A stretch of DNA of 64,000 nt, taken from Corticium candelabrum. Its lineage: Eukaryota > Porifera > Homoscleromorpha > Homosclerophorida > Plakinidae. Below, piece by piece: positions 34,201 through 46,957 of the stretch. Numbering within the stretch: position 1 is the stretch's first letter; each line of letters begins with the position of its first letter. The notes under the pieces are model-generated. The model saw nothing but the letters and a program-made list of their open reading frames with translations, was not told the origin of the DNA and did not search any database. The stretch covers positions 5,547,877-5,611,876 of the forward strand of contig NC_085092.1 of assembly GCF_963422355.1 (NCBI RefSeq), in the 5' to 3' direction. The position numbers were made by a program, and so were the translations under genes.

Positions 34201-37200
34201 TACTAATCACACATTCACTAAATCAGTGCTCACCACTCTGTCACTCATCATTTCAAACCACCACATATCCATATCCTATGCAGTCATGTGACTGACCCAT
34301 AAAAATAATTTAATTACTCTAAATGTACATCAACATTATGATCAGCACTTCAAACAAGATCATTATCAGTGTATGCTTTCAATAAATATTCTCCCATTTC
34401 CATTCAGTAACACCAGAAAATATCAACACCATCACCTAACCACTACAAATTGACAATAGAAAAATTCATCACAATACAAAGCATCTTCCTTCACTTCTCT
34501 ACTTGACAATATTTCATACAACCAAGAAATTGTCCACAACGTCAATGTCATCTGTTTACAAGCTTCCCCGACAGCTTAGCAAACTGCCATCTCTTCTCTC
34601 AAAACACACACCTTCAAACAAGTGTACAGCAACTTAATCCTCCATTCACCCTCCACACACTAACACTAATTGATTTCTTTCTGTTTCCTCTTTCTCAGCA
34701 CATTCTGGTTGCAAAAACAGACAAATGAACAATTTGCCTGCTAAATGATTGAAAGTAATGAAAACGATTTGATTGCAAATTTATTTATTATTTGATTTAT
34801 CTGTTGGCTTTAAAATGCACTACACTGTGCAAATGCAAAACGTAATTCATTGAAATCATCGCAACTCAACAGTTCATGTTTGTTGCTTTAGCAGTTGAGA
34901 TAAAATGTCACACGACATTCATATATTATCATCATAGTCTTCATTTCTTGTTCTCATCACTGACCCATAAACATTTAACCATACAATAACAGAGTTCAAC
35001 ACAGAGCCGGCCAAGCCAGCAAACTGCTGGCTGAAGAGCACAGGAAATTGAAAATGCGGCTGGAATTTGAGACAGTAGCGTTTGAGTCTGATATGATCCA
35101 TCAATTCCAGTCAGATGGACGATATCTACAAATGTCAGCATAAGAAAGAATAACATGGCTCTTATTGCTCACAGTTTAACACCCCAAAGCTTCCATCTAA
35201 CTCCTCCCACAAGAGTGGGTTAAGTGAAAACAAGCTTTCTCAAGCATTTACCAATTATTAATTATCAGTTAGCTACACATGGAAATCAGTCAGCGAGATG
35301 TCTCTCTACCTTCAGCTGTTTATTGGTTAATACTGTTCTTTAATCAGTCAGGTGGAACCTAATCTGGAATGTACACAAAAAACCACCAAGGCAATGAGCT
35401 CTAACACGATCTGTCTAGACGTGTTCCTAGGGCCTTGTACAAGTTATTCAGGATATCCTGATTGAGAAGTTGGACTACACTGAATACATTGGTAAAATGG
35501 ACACACCACTGGACAATCAGTTGTTTTGCGAGCTGACCAAAAATTCATGGAAAGAACACTGAATACTAACTGCTCACATCTGCCATATCTCTTATTATCT
35601 TACACTAGAGCTCAAAGAACAACTTAAACATATTAGCACAAAATACTTCAAACCAAATACAACAAGTTTCTACATACATTGTTCTTAGCTGACACATCAA
35701 CTCTCAATGATGTCAACAGCTTGACAATTGATAAATGGTCATTCTCAAGAAAACGCTCTGAACAGATCAGATGTAATGCTGTTGATCCATCCTAAACAAT
35801 AAACAATTTACATTAGATACAAAAAACAGTCAAAACCAGAAATTTACAATGATACTAAAATGGCATGCAGTCATACTGCACCAACACACAGACTATTATC
35901 AAACAGCAGCAACTGCTTGCTGTCATATACAACAGACATGCAAACATATACAACAGACACATTGCATTAGAACCAATTAACATTTGAACAATAAACAAAC
36001 TTCTGAATAAGTCAATTCAACAATATTGTTGTTGATACAAATAAAAGAAATGATAAATAAGTTGGTATTCAGAAAGTCAGTTTGATAGTTTAAACAACCC
36101 ACTAGGATCAACACCAGATGAAAAATACTTTGTTTACTCCACAATTTTACAAATAAACAGAAATCCAGTGTGTGTGCATGAGTGGCTTGATCAGTCAGTT
36201 TATGTAAAAATGATTGTATCACCAATTGAGTTCTACATTCATTAATTAAAGTCTTATCAGTCAGGGTTCAAAAATCCTGTCACCAAGACACCATATGACG
36301 ACCACTTCTAGGTGGTTGGTGACTAAACGAGCGGTGTGGTCAACAATTTGGCGACTAGAAATAATCGGTAGTTTTTAGTCTTTGTGGCAGCGGCTCTTGG
36401 ATGCGAACCACATGCTCAGCAGATAGGTTTTGCGTTACAATATGTTACCACTTTCTAAGTTTCCATTTAGTGGCACACTGCAAAGTAGGCCGTCTAACTT
36501 AGCACCTTCGTACATATCACGTAACAATGTATCATCTAGCAATCTATTGTGAGTTGTTGCTATTCTTGCATTTAATTTAGGTCTATTAGATGCGTTTAAT
36601 TTTTCAAACAATCGCAGTTACTCTTATTCTTCATACGCTGCACCAGCAAATCCAAGTCAACAGCTCTATAATCGATGAGACGCCATTGCGCAGCAGCTTC
36701 TCCCGAATGAAACACAAAATCTGCAGTCAATCGTAGTTGAAGTGGAAGGCAACTGCCTATTTAGATTCTTTTCTACGCTGTTCAAAGGAAACAAAGACTC
36801 TGACCATCTTGAATTAAGAAAAATAAAAACTATTACGTAGATCTTTTGCAAACGCCGGGCATCGGAAATGATAAAAACAACAGCTTTTTCCACAGCAAGC
36901 TGCATGAGTGTCTTTCTATCAGAAGAACTACCAAATACATTCAGGAGCTCGTACGTCTTCTAGTGCTGCTAAGAAAGTCTGTTCAGACAAAAGTATCCGC
37001 ATGTACAGTTCTGCAATCTAGATGTTGAATGATGCTCGCGCTATTGTTGAAGTGCTAACAAAAGTTTATCACTTGTGTTCCAGAGATTAGCACAGCTAGC
37101 CATAGGACAGGTGGGGTTACATGCAGTAGCCGGATGTACTGTTCTCAACAACAATAGTGGCACTGAGTCAGAAGAGAAGAAACGCTCTTATCTACTCAAA

Positions 37201-40200
37201 CAAAGAATGCTCGTGTCTTATTGGATGGGTTGCCACGATGTCGATGTGATGACAAACCACATTTTTGTTTGCTTGTAGCTATACAATTAGTTGAAAGTTA
37301 GGATAAAATATGAATACTCATAGTATTACATAGAAAGAATCACAAGCATAATACTGTAGATTGATGTGTTTACTTGCTATCTACAATGTTCATCCAATGT
37401 TACTGCAAATTCCTAGTTACGTCTTAATTTAATGTCAAACATGATAATCTGGGAAAAGGTCTCAACAGTGATATTAATGACTTGTTTACTTCTGGAATCT
37501 CTGAACTAGAAACGAGTGAAAGTTTGGCAACCAACCGTTCCTCTACATGGCCAAACTGGAGACCAGATTCAAACACATTACTCGAACCCTGCTTATCTAT
37601 ATTCATGTTCTGGAATCCTATCGCTTTGTTTCTGTCAGTTCTACACAACAGACTGCAGTTCACGTACATTTGAGTTCATCTACTCCAAACATCAGAGATG
37701 GGCATGGATCCATTGCAGCTGCTGTAGTACTGTGTCCGTACAAGTTTCAACTCTGTCAAGTCGGTCCGATGGTCTTTGGTCTGAACTTTGGTAACCTAAA
37801 TTGGCTTGTCTGAAATCAGGATTAAACATGTCTTATAAGTGATGTCAAGATCAATGCAGTGTCTAATTGTATATTCCCGTAAAGTGGCAGGGAAATGAAA
37901 GGACGAGAAAAATAAGCAATCTGGGCACTGCTGCGCTAGTTCAGAAAAGGAGGTCCATTCTTCACTCAATTCCAACCACTCAAATCAAAACATCTGGTCT
38001 AACAATCAAGGATAATCAGTGATGAGAATGCTAATACAAACATATCAAAACAACGTTATTGCAACTGCACATGTAAGAGTTAATAATTAATGAGCTAAGT
38101 GAATGTATTTATAGCTTGTGAGATGGTAGGGTACAAGCTCTTCTAATCAGTGTTGTACATCAGGCAACTTGCTTCAGAGCTTGCTTGCAGTCAGATGTGC
38201 CCTCTTGGCAGCAAAGTGACATAAAAGTGATTCTTGGACTTCCTTCCCTCTTGAATGGACTATTTAGCAGAGCTAACTAGACGTTAATACGATGATGACT
38301 GTAGTATGAAGGAGAGTGTATGGGAGAGTATGACGTACATAGTGATGTGTTTGTTGGCGGGTTAGTGACCGATAGTTGACGCGAACAGTGCAGTAGTTGT
38401 CTATTTCTATTATGCCGCGAAAAAGCTGCACAGCGACTTCTCGCTCAGGTCGGTCGCTCCAAGAGTACTTGGCTTTATCAGGGGAAACGCTGGAGCTGGA
38501 ATTGAACAGCCTTAACCTGGTACTTACTGGCACGAAAGATGAAAAAGCAGTGAGATTATGGAACCATTGGAACGAGACGCGAACAGATGTGGATGAAGGT
38601 ACACAATCAACGTCCAAAACTGAGTTGCCGATAGCATCCGCTGGTTCCCACGAGCCAAATACCAAAGTTGGAAGAAAGAGAAAATGCGTGCAGAAGAAGT
38701 TAAAGCAGTCGGCAACATCACCTCTGTTTTCCGCGAAGCAGCAGCAGTTTCTCTCGGAACTGGTGACGAAGATGGTGCAGGCGGAAAAGTCGCAGGTAGA
38801 TGTAGATGGGGTGCAGGTACAGACCCAGCGAGTTCCGGCAGAGCAAATTTCACGAAACCACCAGCAGACTTCTTCAAAGTCGAAATGCAGAAGGCTGGCA
38901 CAAGGAGAAGCAAGTACGCCGGAGATCTCGGAAGATAAAGAGGACGTCGAACGGCCAACTCCTCGGCACACACAGACAGGTATGCATCGTGATCAGTCTC
39001 ACACTCTGCATAGCGTCTATCCTGTTTCGGAAAAATGGGTGAGGCAGATCCTTCGAAGTCAGTTCGTTGACTTTGACGCGTTGTTGGCCGAATGCCCAAG
39101 TTCAATTCTATACGCAGCCAGTGCAATGGCCGACCAGTCCCAAGTCGCATTAGAGGTTGGCCCTGCAGGTCTGAGCGTAGCACAAAAACAGCAACCCCGC
39201 TTGGTGACGGACATTACTTCGTAGCTTACAGCATGGTCTCTGTTTACAAACACGCTGACAGTAGGTAATCCAAGTCGAGCGTCAGAGTTATTTGGTTACC
39301 AGTTACTAATTGCACAAGTAGCTAGTCGATTTACTACGGTGGCATGGCTACAATGTGACAGGGCGTTCCGTAAAGCAGCCTCTCGTGAGCCGGCTCGACG
39401 TTGAGACAAGGTAGACGTGTCATTATGGTCCATCTGTTTCACTAACCAGGCTAGAATGGTATGCTTCAAGTGTCGGGATTCCGAGCACGTAGCTTCCCAG
39501 TGCCCCAAGAAAAGACAGCAGTACTTTCAGTCAATGGACGACAGCAATTCCAATCAATCGGGAGAACTTACCAGCAAGGGAGCACGCGTTGTCGCTCTCG
39601 CAAATGCCAACGTGCGCAGCGTGTGCAGAGATTACAACAGTGGAACGTGCAACAATGTCGAAGAAGCATGCAAGTTTGCCCACACGTGTAGCTGCTGTGG
39701 CGGACAACACGCGGCCCTTGCGTGTGAGTCAAAAAGACAGTAAATGCGACGGGGGCACCTCAGTAATTAAGGACAGTAATTTTAGAATTAATGTCAGAGA
39801 GTTTCGTTTTCTGTTGCGATCTCACCCCAATGCACGGTGGGTTGACTGGTTATTAGAGAACTTAGAGCAAAGGTTCAGAATAGCTTGTAAGGACGACACA
39901 CTACATTACTCAGCACGTAACCTTCAGTCGGCACTTCAGCATCCAGACGTGGTCTCGGCAGCATTGGCACCAGAGTGTGATAAAGGTTTTCTCTCCGGGA
40001 CACACGACCATCCCCCACTAGCTAATTTCGTTTCGTCTGGCTTGGGTGTGGTGCTCAAGAAGAACGGGTCTTGATGACTTATCTGTCATCTGTCGGCACC
40101 CATGTGCAAAAGTGTGAACGATGCAATCGACAAATCCGGTGTTGCCATGAAATACCCATAAGTGGACACGACCATTGCTATGATTGAGACGTTTCTATCA

Positions 40201-43200
40201 TCCCCGTACATGATCAAAATTGACTTCAAGAACGTGTTTTGTCATTGTCATGTCCATCCAGATGATTGGCATCTGTTGGGTTACGCGTGGCGGGGCAGCT
40301 ATTACTAACCACAGGAGGTTGCCGTTTGGTTTGCAGTCGTCCTCGTGGTTGTTTAACCAAATGGCAGACGCAGTAGAGTGGATTCTGCGTGTCAAGTTCG
40401 GTATCCGACACGTCATTCATTACCTGGATGATTTTCTGATATTAGCTTCCACAAGTAAGAAAGGCCAAAAAATCTTAGACACCACCCTGGCAACGCTCCA
40501 GCGTCTGGGTATAGAGTGGGCACCCGAGAAGGTGCAAGGACCGGCAAAAATTTTGACTTTTTTAGGTATAGAGATTGACTCATACAGTAAGGTACTACGC
40601 CTTCCACAGTCCAAATGGGAAGATCTCGAAGCTGAGCTGCAGCAGTGGTACTTACGTAAGAAGTGCACAAAACGCCAGTTACTTTTACTGATCGGCAAGC
40701 TCTCGTTTGCTGGGAAGCTCCTACCGGCAGGGCAAATATTTATTAGAAGATTAATCGATTTAGCAACAACTGCGAAAACACTTAGTCATCGAGTAAACTT
40801 GTCACAGGACACTCGCGCAAACATCGAGTGGTGGCAACGCGTACTTCCGTCGTGGCCAGGGAAGTCGTACTTCCTTACTACTTTGTGGCAGCTGTCTCCA
40901 GAAATGCAGCTGTTTATTGACGCGGCAAGGTCACATGGTTTTGGGGCCTGCTGGAGCAGACAGTGGCTGTGCAGGCGCTGGCTGGAGCAACACCAGCAGA
41001 AGTCGTTTTCGATCGCGTGGAAAGAGCTGTACGCTATTGTTATCGCAGCAGCTATCTGAGGGTCTAAATGGACCGAAAAACGTTTGCTTTTCCACTGTGA
41101 CAACCATGAGGTAGTTGATATTTGACGGAAAAAGACCACTAAAGACAAACACATCATGCAGCTCGTACGTTCGCTGTACTTTATAGCAGCTAGAGGAAAC
41201 TTTACTGTCTCAGTCTCGCATATTCACGGCGTGAATAATACATTGGCTGATGCATTGTCTCGCAAACAGGTGGAGAAGTTCAAGGACCTAGCTCCACTGG
41301 CAGATCCAGAACTAACACCGCTACCACCCAATTGGCAATCGCTCTGGACCACAACGTTTGGCAGTTTCAACATGCAGCAATAGCCCCGTCAACGCAGGCG
41401 GATTACGCTACGGTATGAGACAATTTAACAACTTTTGCCAACGGCTGGGGATATCTCCCATGCCGGCTTCAGAGACCACACTTTCAAGATTCGCAGCATT
41501 CAGCGCAAGAGCAGTTGGAGCGCAGACTATCAGGGTGTATTTATCGGCAGTGCGTCACTTTCACATCCAGGAAGGGTACGTCGACCCGCTCCAAACGACA
41601 CCTCGTTTGCAGTTTGTTCTCCGCGACATACAGAGATCACAAAATACTTCCCACAAGAGACCACTTCGACACCCGATCACGTTGCCAGTTCTTAGGACTT
41701 TGAAGACATCCCTGCACCTATGGCCTCAGCTGTGCCGGAGAGATAAGCTAATGTATTGGGAAGCATTCACAACAGCTTTCTTCGGTTTCATGCGGGTCTC
41801 ACAATTTACAGCAGCAAGTGACACGTCCTTCAACGAGCGGACACTATGCAGAAAAGACATTCAGTTTAAGGAGAACATGGTAGTGCTCCACTTACAAATG
41901 TTCAAGTCAGACCCTTTTCATCACGGCTGCAATGTAGTACTGGCTCCCACAGGGGGTCCCGTGTGCCCTGTACGTGCTCTCAAACGATATTTGGCAGTCC
42001 TGTGGATGGACGTTGGCTTACTGCTCTTCTGCTTCCAGTCAGAAGCATTTCTGTTGAGAGACAGACTTTCTTTTCAACTGCGATCTTTACTGGATAACGT
42101 GGGTATGGATTCGAGCTCATACACCTCCCACAGTTTTCGAATTGGAGCAGCTTCTAGTGCAGCGGCAGCTGGATTACCAGAGCATTTGATCCAAAGGATG
42201 GGCCGTTGGACCTCTGAGTGCTTCAAGACATATGTGAGATCGAATATTCAAGTGTTGCGGTCTGCAGTGTGTCGCATGAGTGAGCGAAAATAGTAGATAG
42301 AAATAAATCGGCAGTTGTTTTGTGTTGCATTTGGTTCATGTCTCTATCTTGCGTGGTGCCGCGACGGACCAACGCATGCTGACACTTGCTTGGGAGGGTG
42401 TTGAGGGGCAGCCCCACTGAGGCCGCAGAGCAAGCAGCATGCCGTCAGGGTACGGGCGTACCCTTGACAACCAGTGGTATTTCTGGGAACGAGGCTATTG
42501 TTAGGTCTGGTGGCAGCTGCCAGGCGGCAGCGAGTCCTTTCTGCTGTCAGGCGACAGTGGCAGGCTGCGGTCCTGCGTGCCCAGCGTTGGGTGGTGCTAA
42601 GCATAGATCAGCCTCAATAACCGGAAGCTGTCCCCCCCCCCCCAATTAAGCCCACTGGTGCCTTGCAACACGTCGAGAAGGAGAATTAATTGCAAATTAA
42701 GGCAACGTCTTTGCATATATTTCAGTGATTTCAGTCTTTGTCGCTTCAGACAAGTGGCCAAAGTCAAGAGATTGCCGACAAGAAATGCATAATATGAAAT
42801 GCAGGAGACCGTCAGTTTCCACAATAGCACGACCGATAATGAAGCTTCAAGTGCAGTTTCTGTTCAGCTGTGTTTGTCGCATCTTGGTTTAGAATTGCTG
42901 CATCAAATTCTGCACTTGTATAAAGACAGAGACTTTCTAAGTGTAAGCAGACTGCTTGTCGTAGAATACATGTGTTTGATCAAAGAACACGTGTTTGCAA
43001 TCGCCAAGCATTACATGAACTGCATGCTTCTCAAATCATTGTAAGTAGATAGTTAGAGATAATGACTGTGAGACTCGGCTAGGGTAATAACAAAGCAAGT
43101 CTTCACGCCTAATTCCAAACTCTAATAAAATAGCAAAGACCCAATAACCACTCTCTCTCTCTCAGCCTTCTCACGTGCTCTCCTGCCACATCACGTGCAA

Positions 43201-46200
43201 AAAAGCACTGCACACCATGGAGAACCAAATCTACAGTGCAATCATGTTACACACACACACTTCCTACCATCACAGGCCCTTGCCAATCCTCACAAGTACA
43301 AACAACAGTTCGAATGTCATCACAAAATATGTTACATACAAACAAACTTACATTAGTTGTTGCTGCTTTGTTGCACTTTGATTCAATGAGACGTTGTACT
43401 ACAGGTAAACGACCATCACGACATGCCTCAAGAAATGGTGTGTAGCCATTCTAAACAATTTGAAACAATAACTACAAGTCAGTAAAAGTAATGTTAACAG
43501 TAAAACCTTATCACAATCTTCAATGTTGAGACCAATACTCAACAGATAATCAATAACATCAACATTACCAGCAACGTGTAGAGCTGTCTTTCCATGCTGT
43601 AGTTGACACACAATGTTAGAAGAACATTTATCAGTACAATACTAACTGCACTGCATCAAACACACATATACAACAGACACAATTCAGGGATAGAAAAATA
43701 CATCATCAATCAATAGTCTTGGGTAGCCAAACCCTCTCCCATCAGGTCAAAGTTCCAGGCAAGAAAGGGTCTGGTGAAGTGTCGGTGTATTGCTGTTTTA
43801 CAGATAATGTGTGATTTAAATACCAAATTTGGTTTGTTAGACGTTCACTAAAGACCATATCAGTATGCACACATCATGTTGTTTTCGATAACGTCAGTTG
43901 CAGGATCTTACAAATATATCTGCCACTCTAGACTGTCTGTGGTCACTTTGGACACCAAAAAGCATCCAGTACTGTACATACATATCCAGGAGTACATACA
44001 TATCCAGTCAAGTCACTGCTATGTCACCTCCTTTCCCCTCATGACTCTCCACTGTCACACCAGACATAACAGTCCCTAAACTGTTTTGCAGAATAAGAAT
44101 CTACGCATTGATTCACAGATCTGCAAAGCACTCTTCGTTTCTTGTGACTTATGATCTCCACACACTTGACAATCAAGGCTGGACATACTGCAGAATGTGT
44201 CTACACTGTCTGTGGTCACTTTGGACACCAAAAAGCAGCCAGTACTGTACATACATATCCAAGAGTACATACATATCCAGTCAAGTCACTGCTATGTGAA
44301 CCGCTTACCCCTGATGACTCTCCACTGTCACACCAGACATAGCAGTACTAAACTGTTTTGTTGAATAAGAATCTACGCATTGATTCAAACATCTGCAAAG
44401 CACTCTTCTTATCTTGTGACTTATAATCTCCAAACACTTGACAATCAAGCTGGACATACTGCAGAATGTGTCTATACTGTATAAGCATGCAATAGCAACC
44501 TTTCTGGAGTGCAGCTAGTACAGATTTAGGACAACGTCTGACACACAGTGTGGACAGCTTCTTTGTATAAAATGAAATCAGGCCACATAGGTGTTGCTTA
44601 CATATTTAAAAACAACTTAAGAGGCATCAATGTGTGGTTAACAGTGTCACTTCCATTGACAAGGGACTGTGCTTTGTAATGGATGTTTTGCTTTCATTAT
44701 CTATCATGCCAAACATTTCACCGGGACACCATCACAACTTTCATGCTTGGATATGCAAATGTGGACGTTGCATGCACAGTTTTATGAATGAAAACTAAAG
44801 TCTACCACAAAAGTTTAACTAAAAGCGCAAGACTAATCATTGAACATTGTTTCTCCATGTGATGTTTCAATCATGAGCATCAAACTGGATGCACGTAATT
44901 CATTTTATCTATACACAATGTCCTTCCAGTTGACACGCCTTTTCTTCAAATTATTTTTACTCAACTCCATCAACACAGTGACAATTACCCCAACCTCAAA
45001 ACTACACCAATTCCCATACACCACAAAACAGTCTATGTTAATCAACACAGTGTCGCTAATGTAACACTCATTTTCATCATTTCTCAATTGGCAAAATCAA
45101 ATCACAAATACTGTCACATACAAATACACTCACATTGCTTTTTACTTGTCTATCACAACCAGCAGCCACCAATCTCTTCATAATATACACATGACCACCA
45201 GCACTTGCATAGTGTAGAGCTGTCCATCCATACTACCCATATAACAGACATAAGATGATGATGTTGTTAGCAGTGAATACAATACTAATACATTTACATC
45301 TAGAAACACTGACTATAAAATATAACACATCCAATTCACCATTTCTTCTCACTAAACCCAATTCCACACACTACATCATAACCTCATTACACCACCAAAC
45401 GTTTAACAATTCATATCATTTGGACTCCATTGACGTGTCTGCTTCTCTCGAAGCATTTAAGTCTTGCAAACACTCAATTTCACCTCAAGCCTACATCTGA
45501 GGTGACAACCTGCTACATGTCGCTTACTTTTAGCAATAGCACATACAATATCTATTTTAGTAAATAAATATACACACAAAACACAATAACTAGAAGTATT
45601 TATGTTAAAACCTTTCTCTACTTTCCACTCTCCTTCATTCATTTTCATGCCCACACTTGAATAAATATATACGAGTAGGAATGAAATAGTGCAAGGTAAG
45701 ATAACAATGCCAATCTAGCATGTTTCTTCTCTGTTCTGTGTCTATATCTTACAACACAATGTTGGTCCAACTTGCCAGCTGTGACAACCTATTCATTGAT
45801 TATTCATTGTAAGCACACCAGAGATGCCATTAACATTACTCATTAAATCAATCATTGAAACACAACAAACTGCACTCAAATTTCTAACCAATTTATCAAC
45901 TCAACACAAATCTGACAATCACAATAAACTAACAAGTTGCACATAGTCACACACACTTCACATATTACACTGCACTCTCACCGCTAGCTCTTGATAATTC
46001 ACATTGGCTTCTTTTCTTATAAGTAAATCAAACAGCTGGATTGATCCCACACCACACGCTACTTGAAGAGCAGATGGATAACCACCCAATCCAGTACCAT
46101 ACCATCCCTACAAAATATGGAGTCCTCTAAAGTAAAGTCAGTTGTAAACCGTCCATAACATGGGAGTGTGTGTGGACGTGACCATATAGCGAGCGTCATT

Positions 46201-46560
46201 TGTGTCGGCTAAGCAAGCGCGTATGAGATAGAGGAAACGATTCATTCAATAATCTGGTCGGTACAAAGTCAGACGGTAAAAGCAACGTCACCTCGACTCT
46301 TACGTTGACAAGCATAACATACACACGACGTCTTCACTACAAACATGCTCGCGGCTCGATCACAAATTTTGCGATCTAGGATGACGAATGCGCCGCGCTC
46401 TCTATTTCCCATCACTCACTCAAATTCTTACCCCATATGTTGCTACAACATTGACGTCAGCGCTCTTCGCGATTGCTTCGTAGGCCTTTATTACGTCCTT
46501 TTGCACAACAGCATCGAAAAGAGCATCGTCAATCGCACTTGAACTTTGGCTTTCCGCCAT
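28292..46560 (-). CDS. Ankyrin–ROC–COR–Death protein, copy B
   Basis: Apparently intact partner of the copy A gene. Exons (5' to 3'): 46432–46560 (ATG at 46560), 45982–46107, 45134–45232, 43507–43596, 43352–43450, 35678–35791, 33898–34008, 33760–33829, 28854–31124, 28747–28794 and 28292–28596. All join in phase to about 1,153 residues. Residues ~45–255 are ankyrin-like repeats. The ROC GTPase has its P-loop GEEDAGKS near 313–320 and DRGGQ near 485–489; a clear N/TKxD motif is not seen. COR starts near 668, and the Death domain is about 1055–1140. This order equals the part of DAPK1 behind its kinase, known there to regulate cell death. A kinase exon is not seen. Unlike copy A, the Death exon has an AG acceptor. 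A 24-base tandem duplication adds eight residues (ATVYSPDD repeated). Membrane segments are not evident, so it is probably cytosolic. Confidence 0.85.
31921..32425. other. Copy B-specific insertion, unidentified
   Basis: Copy A reads continuously (GAAAAATGATCTATTTTCAAG) where copy B carries about 505 extra bases. The block is G+C-rich and contains the imperfect repeat GTGGCG(T/C)GAGGTTTCTT twice near 32045–32105. No long frame or terminal inverted repeat was recognised. It may be a SINE or a fragment from elsewhere. Confidence 0.45.
32905..33400. mobile_element. MITE, copy B orthologue
   Basis: Same element and position as 7143–7625, with a more decayed left end (TACAGTTTAGAATGAAATAT). Confidence 0.6.
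34408..34894. other. 487-base block absent from copy A
   Basis: Flanked by CAG at 34405–34407 and again as its last three bases, 34892–34894; copy A has one CAG at the join. There are no inverted ends. This fits a deletion in A between 3-base microhomologies better than a transposon insertion in B. No frame is recognised. Confidence 0.6.
36721..36830 (+). pseudogene. OTU-like fragment, copy B
   Basis: Counterpart of 10581–10690. The block reads QSIVVEVEGNCLFRFFSTLF, so the aspartate and glycine before the N-C pair are altered. The downstream DHLELRK part is in frame here but shifted in copy A. Each copy carries different damage, as expected of a non-functional remnant. Confidence 0.5.
38412..39743 (+). 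pseudogene. gag-like region of the retrotransposon, interrupted
   Basis: Starts at ATG 38412 with a basic, SAP-like segment (SLQEYLALSGETLELELNSL). The first frame stops at 39222–39224, but homologous sequence continues (a leucine/alanine-rich block) to a second in-frame stop near 39402. The next frame (39417–39743) has a CCHC zinc knuckle, CFKCRDSEHVASQC, and a C-x7-C-x6-C-x3-H cluster followed by further Cys/His pairs, as in other DIRS-like gag proteins. Two nonsense codons separate parts that should be one protein. Confidence 0.75.
39764..41383 (+). pseudogene. Reverse transcriptase–RNase H region, frameshifted
   Basis: The N-terminal part (SARNLQSALQHPDVV) is in one frame up to a stop at about 40072. 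The palm region is split by stops and a frame change between about 40075 and 40310. From 40310 it reads LPFGLQSS, then the catalytic YLDDFLIL motif, then FLGIEID and the thumb. RNase H-like sequence begins at LFIDAARSHGFGACW and is broken by stops at 41057–41059 and near 41120. It ends with the DALSRKQVEKF block typical of these elements. Confidence 0.8.
41358..42293 (+). CDS. Tyrosine recombinase of the retrotransposon
   Basis: An uninterrupted frame of 311 codons. The N-terminal half has the SAM-like core-binding helices (for example TTLSRFAAFSARAVGAQTIR). The catalytic half shows the first arginine in FFGFMRVSQFT, then HSFRIGAA (the H-x-x-R box), GRWTSE, and the presumed nucleophile Tyr in FKTYVRS near the C terminus. 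This enzyme is expected to join the circular cDNA to genomic DNA. It overlaps the end of the RT/RNase H region by about 25 bases. An open frame in an otherwise broken element suggests that either it was hit late or inactivation is recent. Confidence 0.8.
   Translation: MAVSTCSNSPVNAGGLRYGMRQFNNFCQRLGISPMPASETTLSRFAAFSARAVGAQTIRVYLSAVRHFHIQEGYVDPLQTTPRLQFVLRDIQRSQNTSHKRPLRHPITLPVLRTLKTSLHLWPQLCRRDKLMYWEAFTTAFFGFMRVSQFTAASDTSFNERTLCRKDIQFKENMVVLHLQMFKSDPFHHGCNVVLAPTGGPVCPVRALKRYLAVLWMDVGLLLFCFQSEAFLLRDRLSFQLRSLLDNVGMDSSSYTSHSFRIGAASSAAAAGLPEHLIQRMGRWTSECFKTYVRSNIQVLRSAVCRMSERK
42799..43050 (+). CDS. Possible F-box-like first exon, antisense in intron (copy B)
   Basis: Counterpart of 12154–12405, with ATG at 42799 and the same donor (GTAAGTAG). 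The core LGLELLHQILHLYKDRDFLS is preserved and a codon has been gained near LIKEHVF without breaking frame. No downstream plus-strand exon was found. Low confidence that it is expressed. Confidence 0.3.
43933..44480. repeat. Local tandem duplication, ~274-base unit, in copy B
   Basis: The words CTGTCTGTGGTCACTTTGGA, TACATACATATCC and CAGTCAAGTCACTGCTATGT recur at an offset of 274 bases. Copy A has a single unit near 13270–13560. The duplicated segment includes the unassigned minus-strand frame. Confidence 0.7.
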
Positions 46561-46918
46561 CTAGACTGTTAACTCAAAACGCAAGTGTAGACAAATGAAT
46601 TGAGTGCTAAATTTAGTAACTGTGACATTATGTTGCGTGACTTGCAACGTTAAAGTTGATATCAACTAATTATATTCTTAGATGCATTTTATACCGTAAT
46701 TTATACGATATATTAAACCTCAATTTATCGTTTGAGGTCTAATTGTTGCAATTATAGCTGCTGGTGCCTACTACTGCAAAGGACACAACTTTCGTCGATT
46801 GCACTGTACATGATATGATGTCTCTGTTGCAATGACATACCAAGTCAATTAGTTCTGTCGATTGTGTAAGTATGTTTTTACAAACATGTCTGTTTGCCTG
46901 TCTGTCCAACCACCACCC

Positions 46919-46957
<39 letters not shown>

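Larger units (their letters stand above)
38257..42692 (+). mobile_element. Tyrosine-recombinase retrotransposon (DIRS/Ngaro-like)
   Basis: A block of about 4.4 kb absent from the matching intron of copy A, where TTGAAT continues directly to CAATTAAGG. Coding order on the plus strand is gag-like (38412–39743), reverse transcriptase/RNase H (39764–41383) and tyrosine recombinase (41358–42293). Using a tyrosine recombinase instead of a DDE integrase defines the DIRS order. No methyltransferase domain is seen between RNase H and the recombinase, and no LTRs were found. Internal stops and frameshifts in gag and RT show that this copy is dead as an autonomous element, though the recombinase frame is open. 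A C-run of 12 lies near 42634–42645. Confidence 0.85.
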
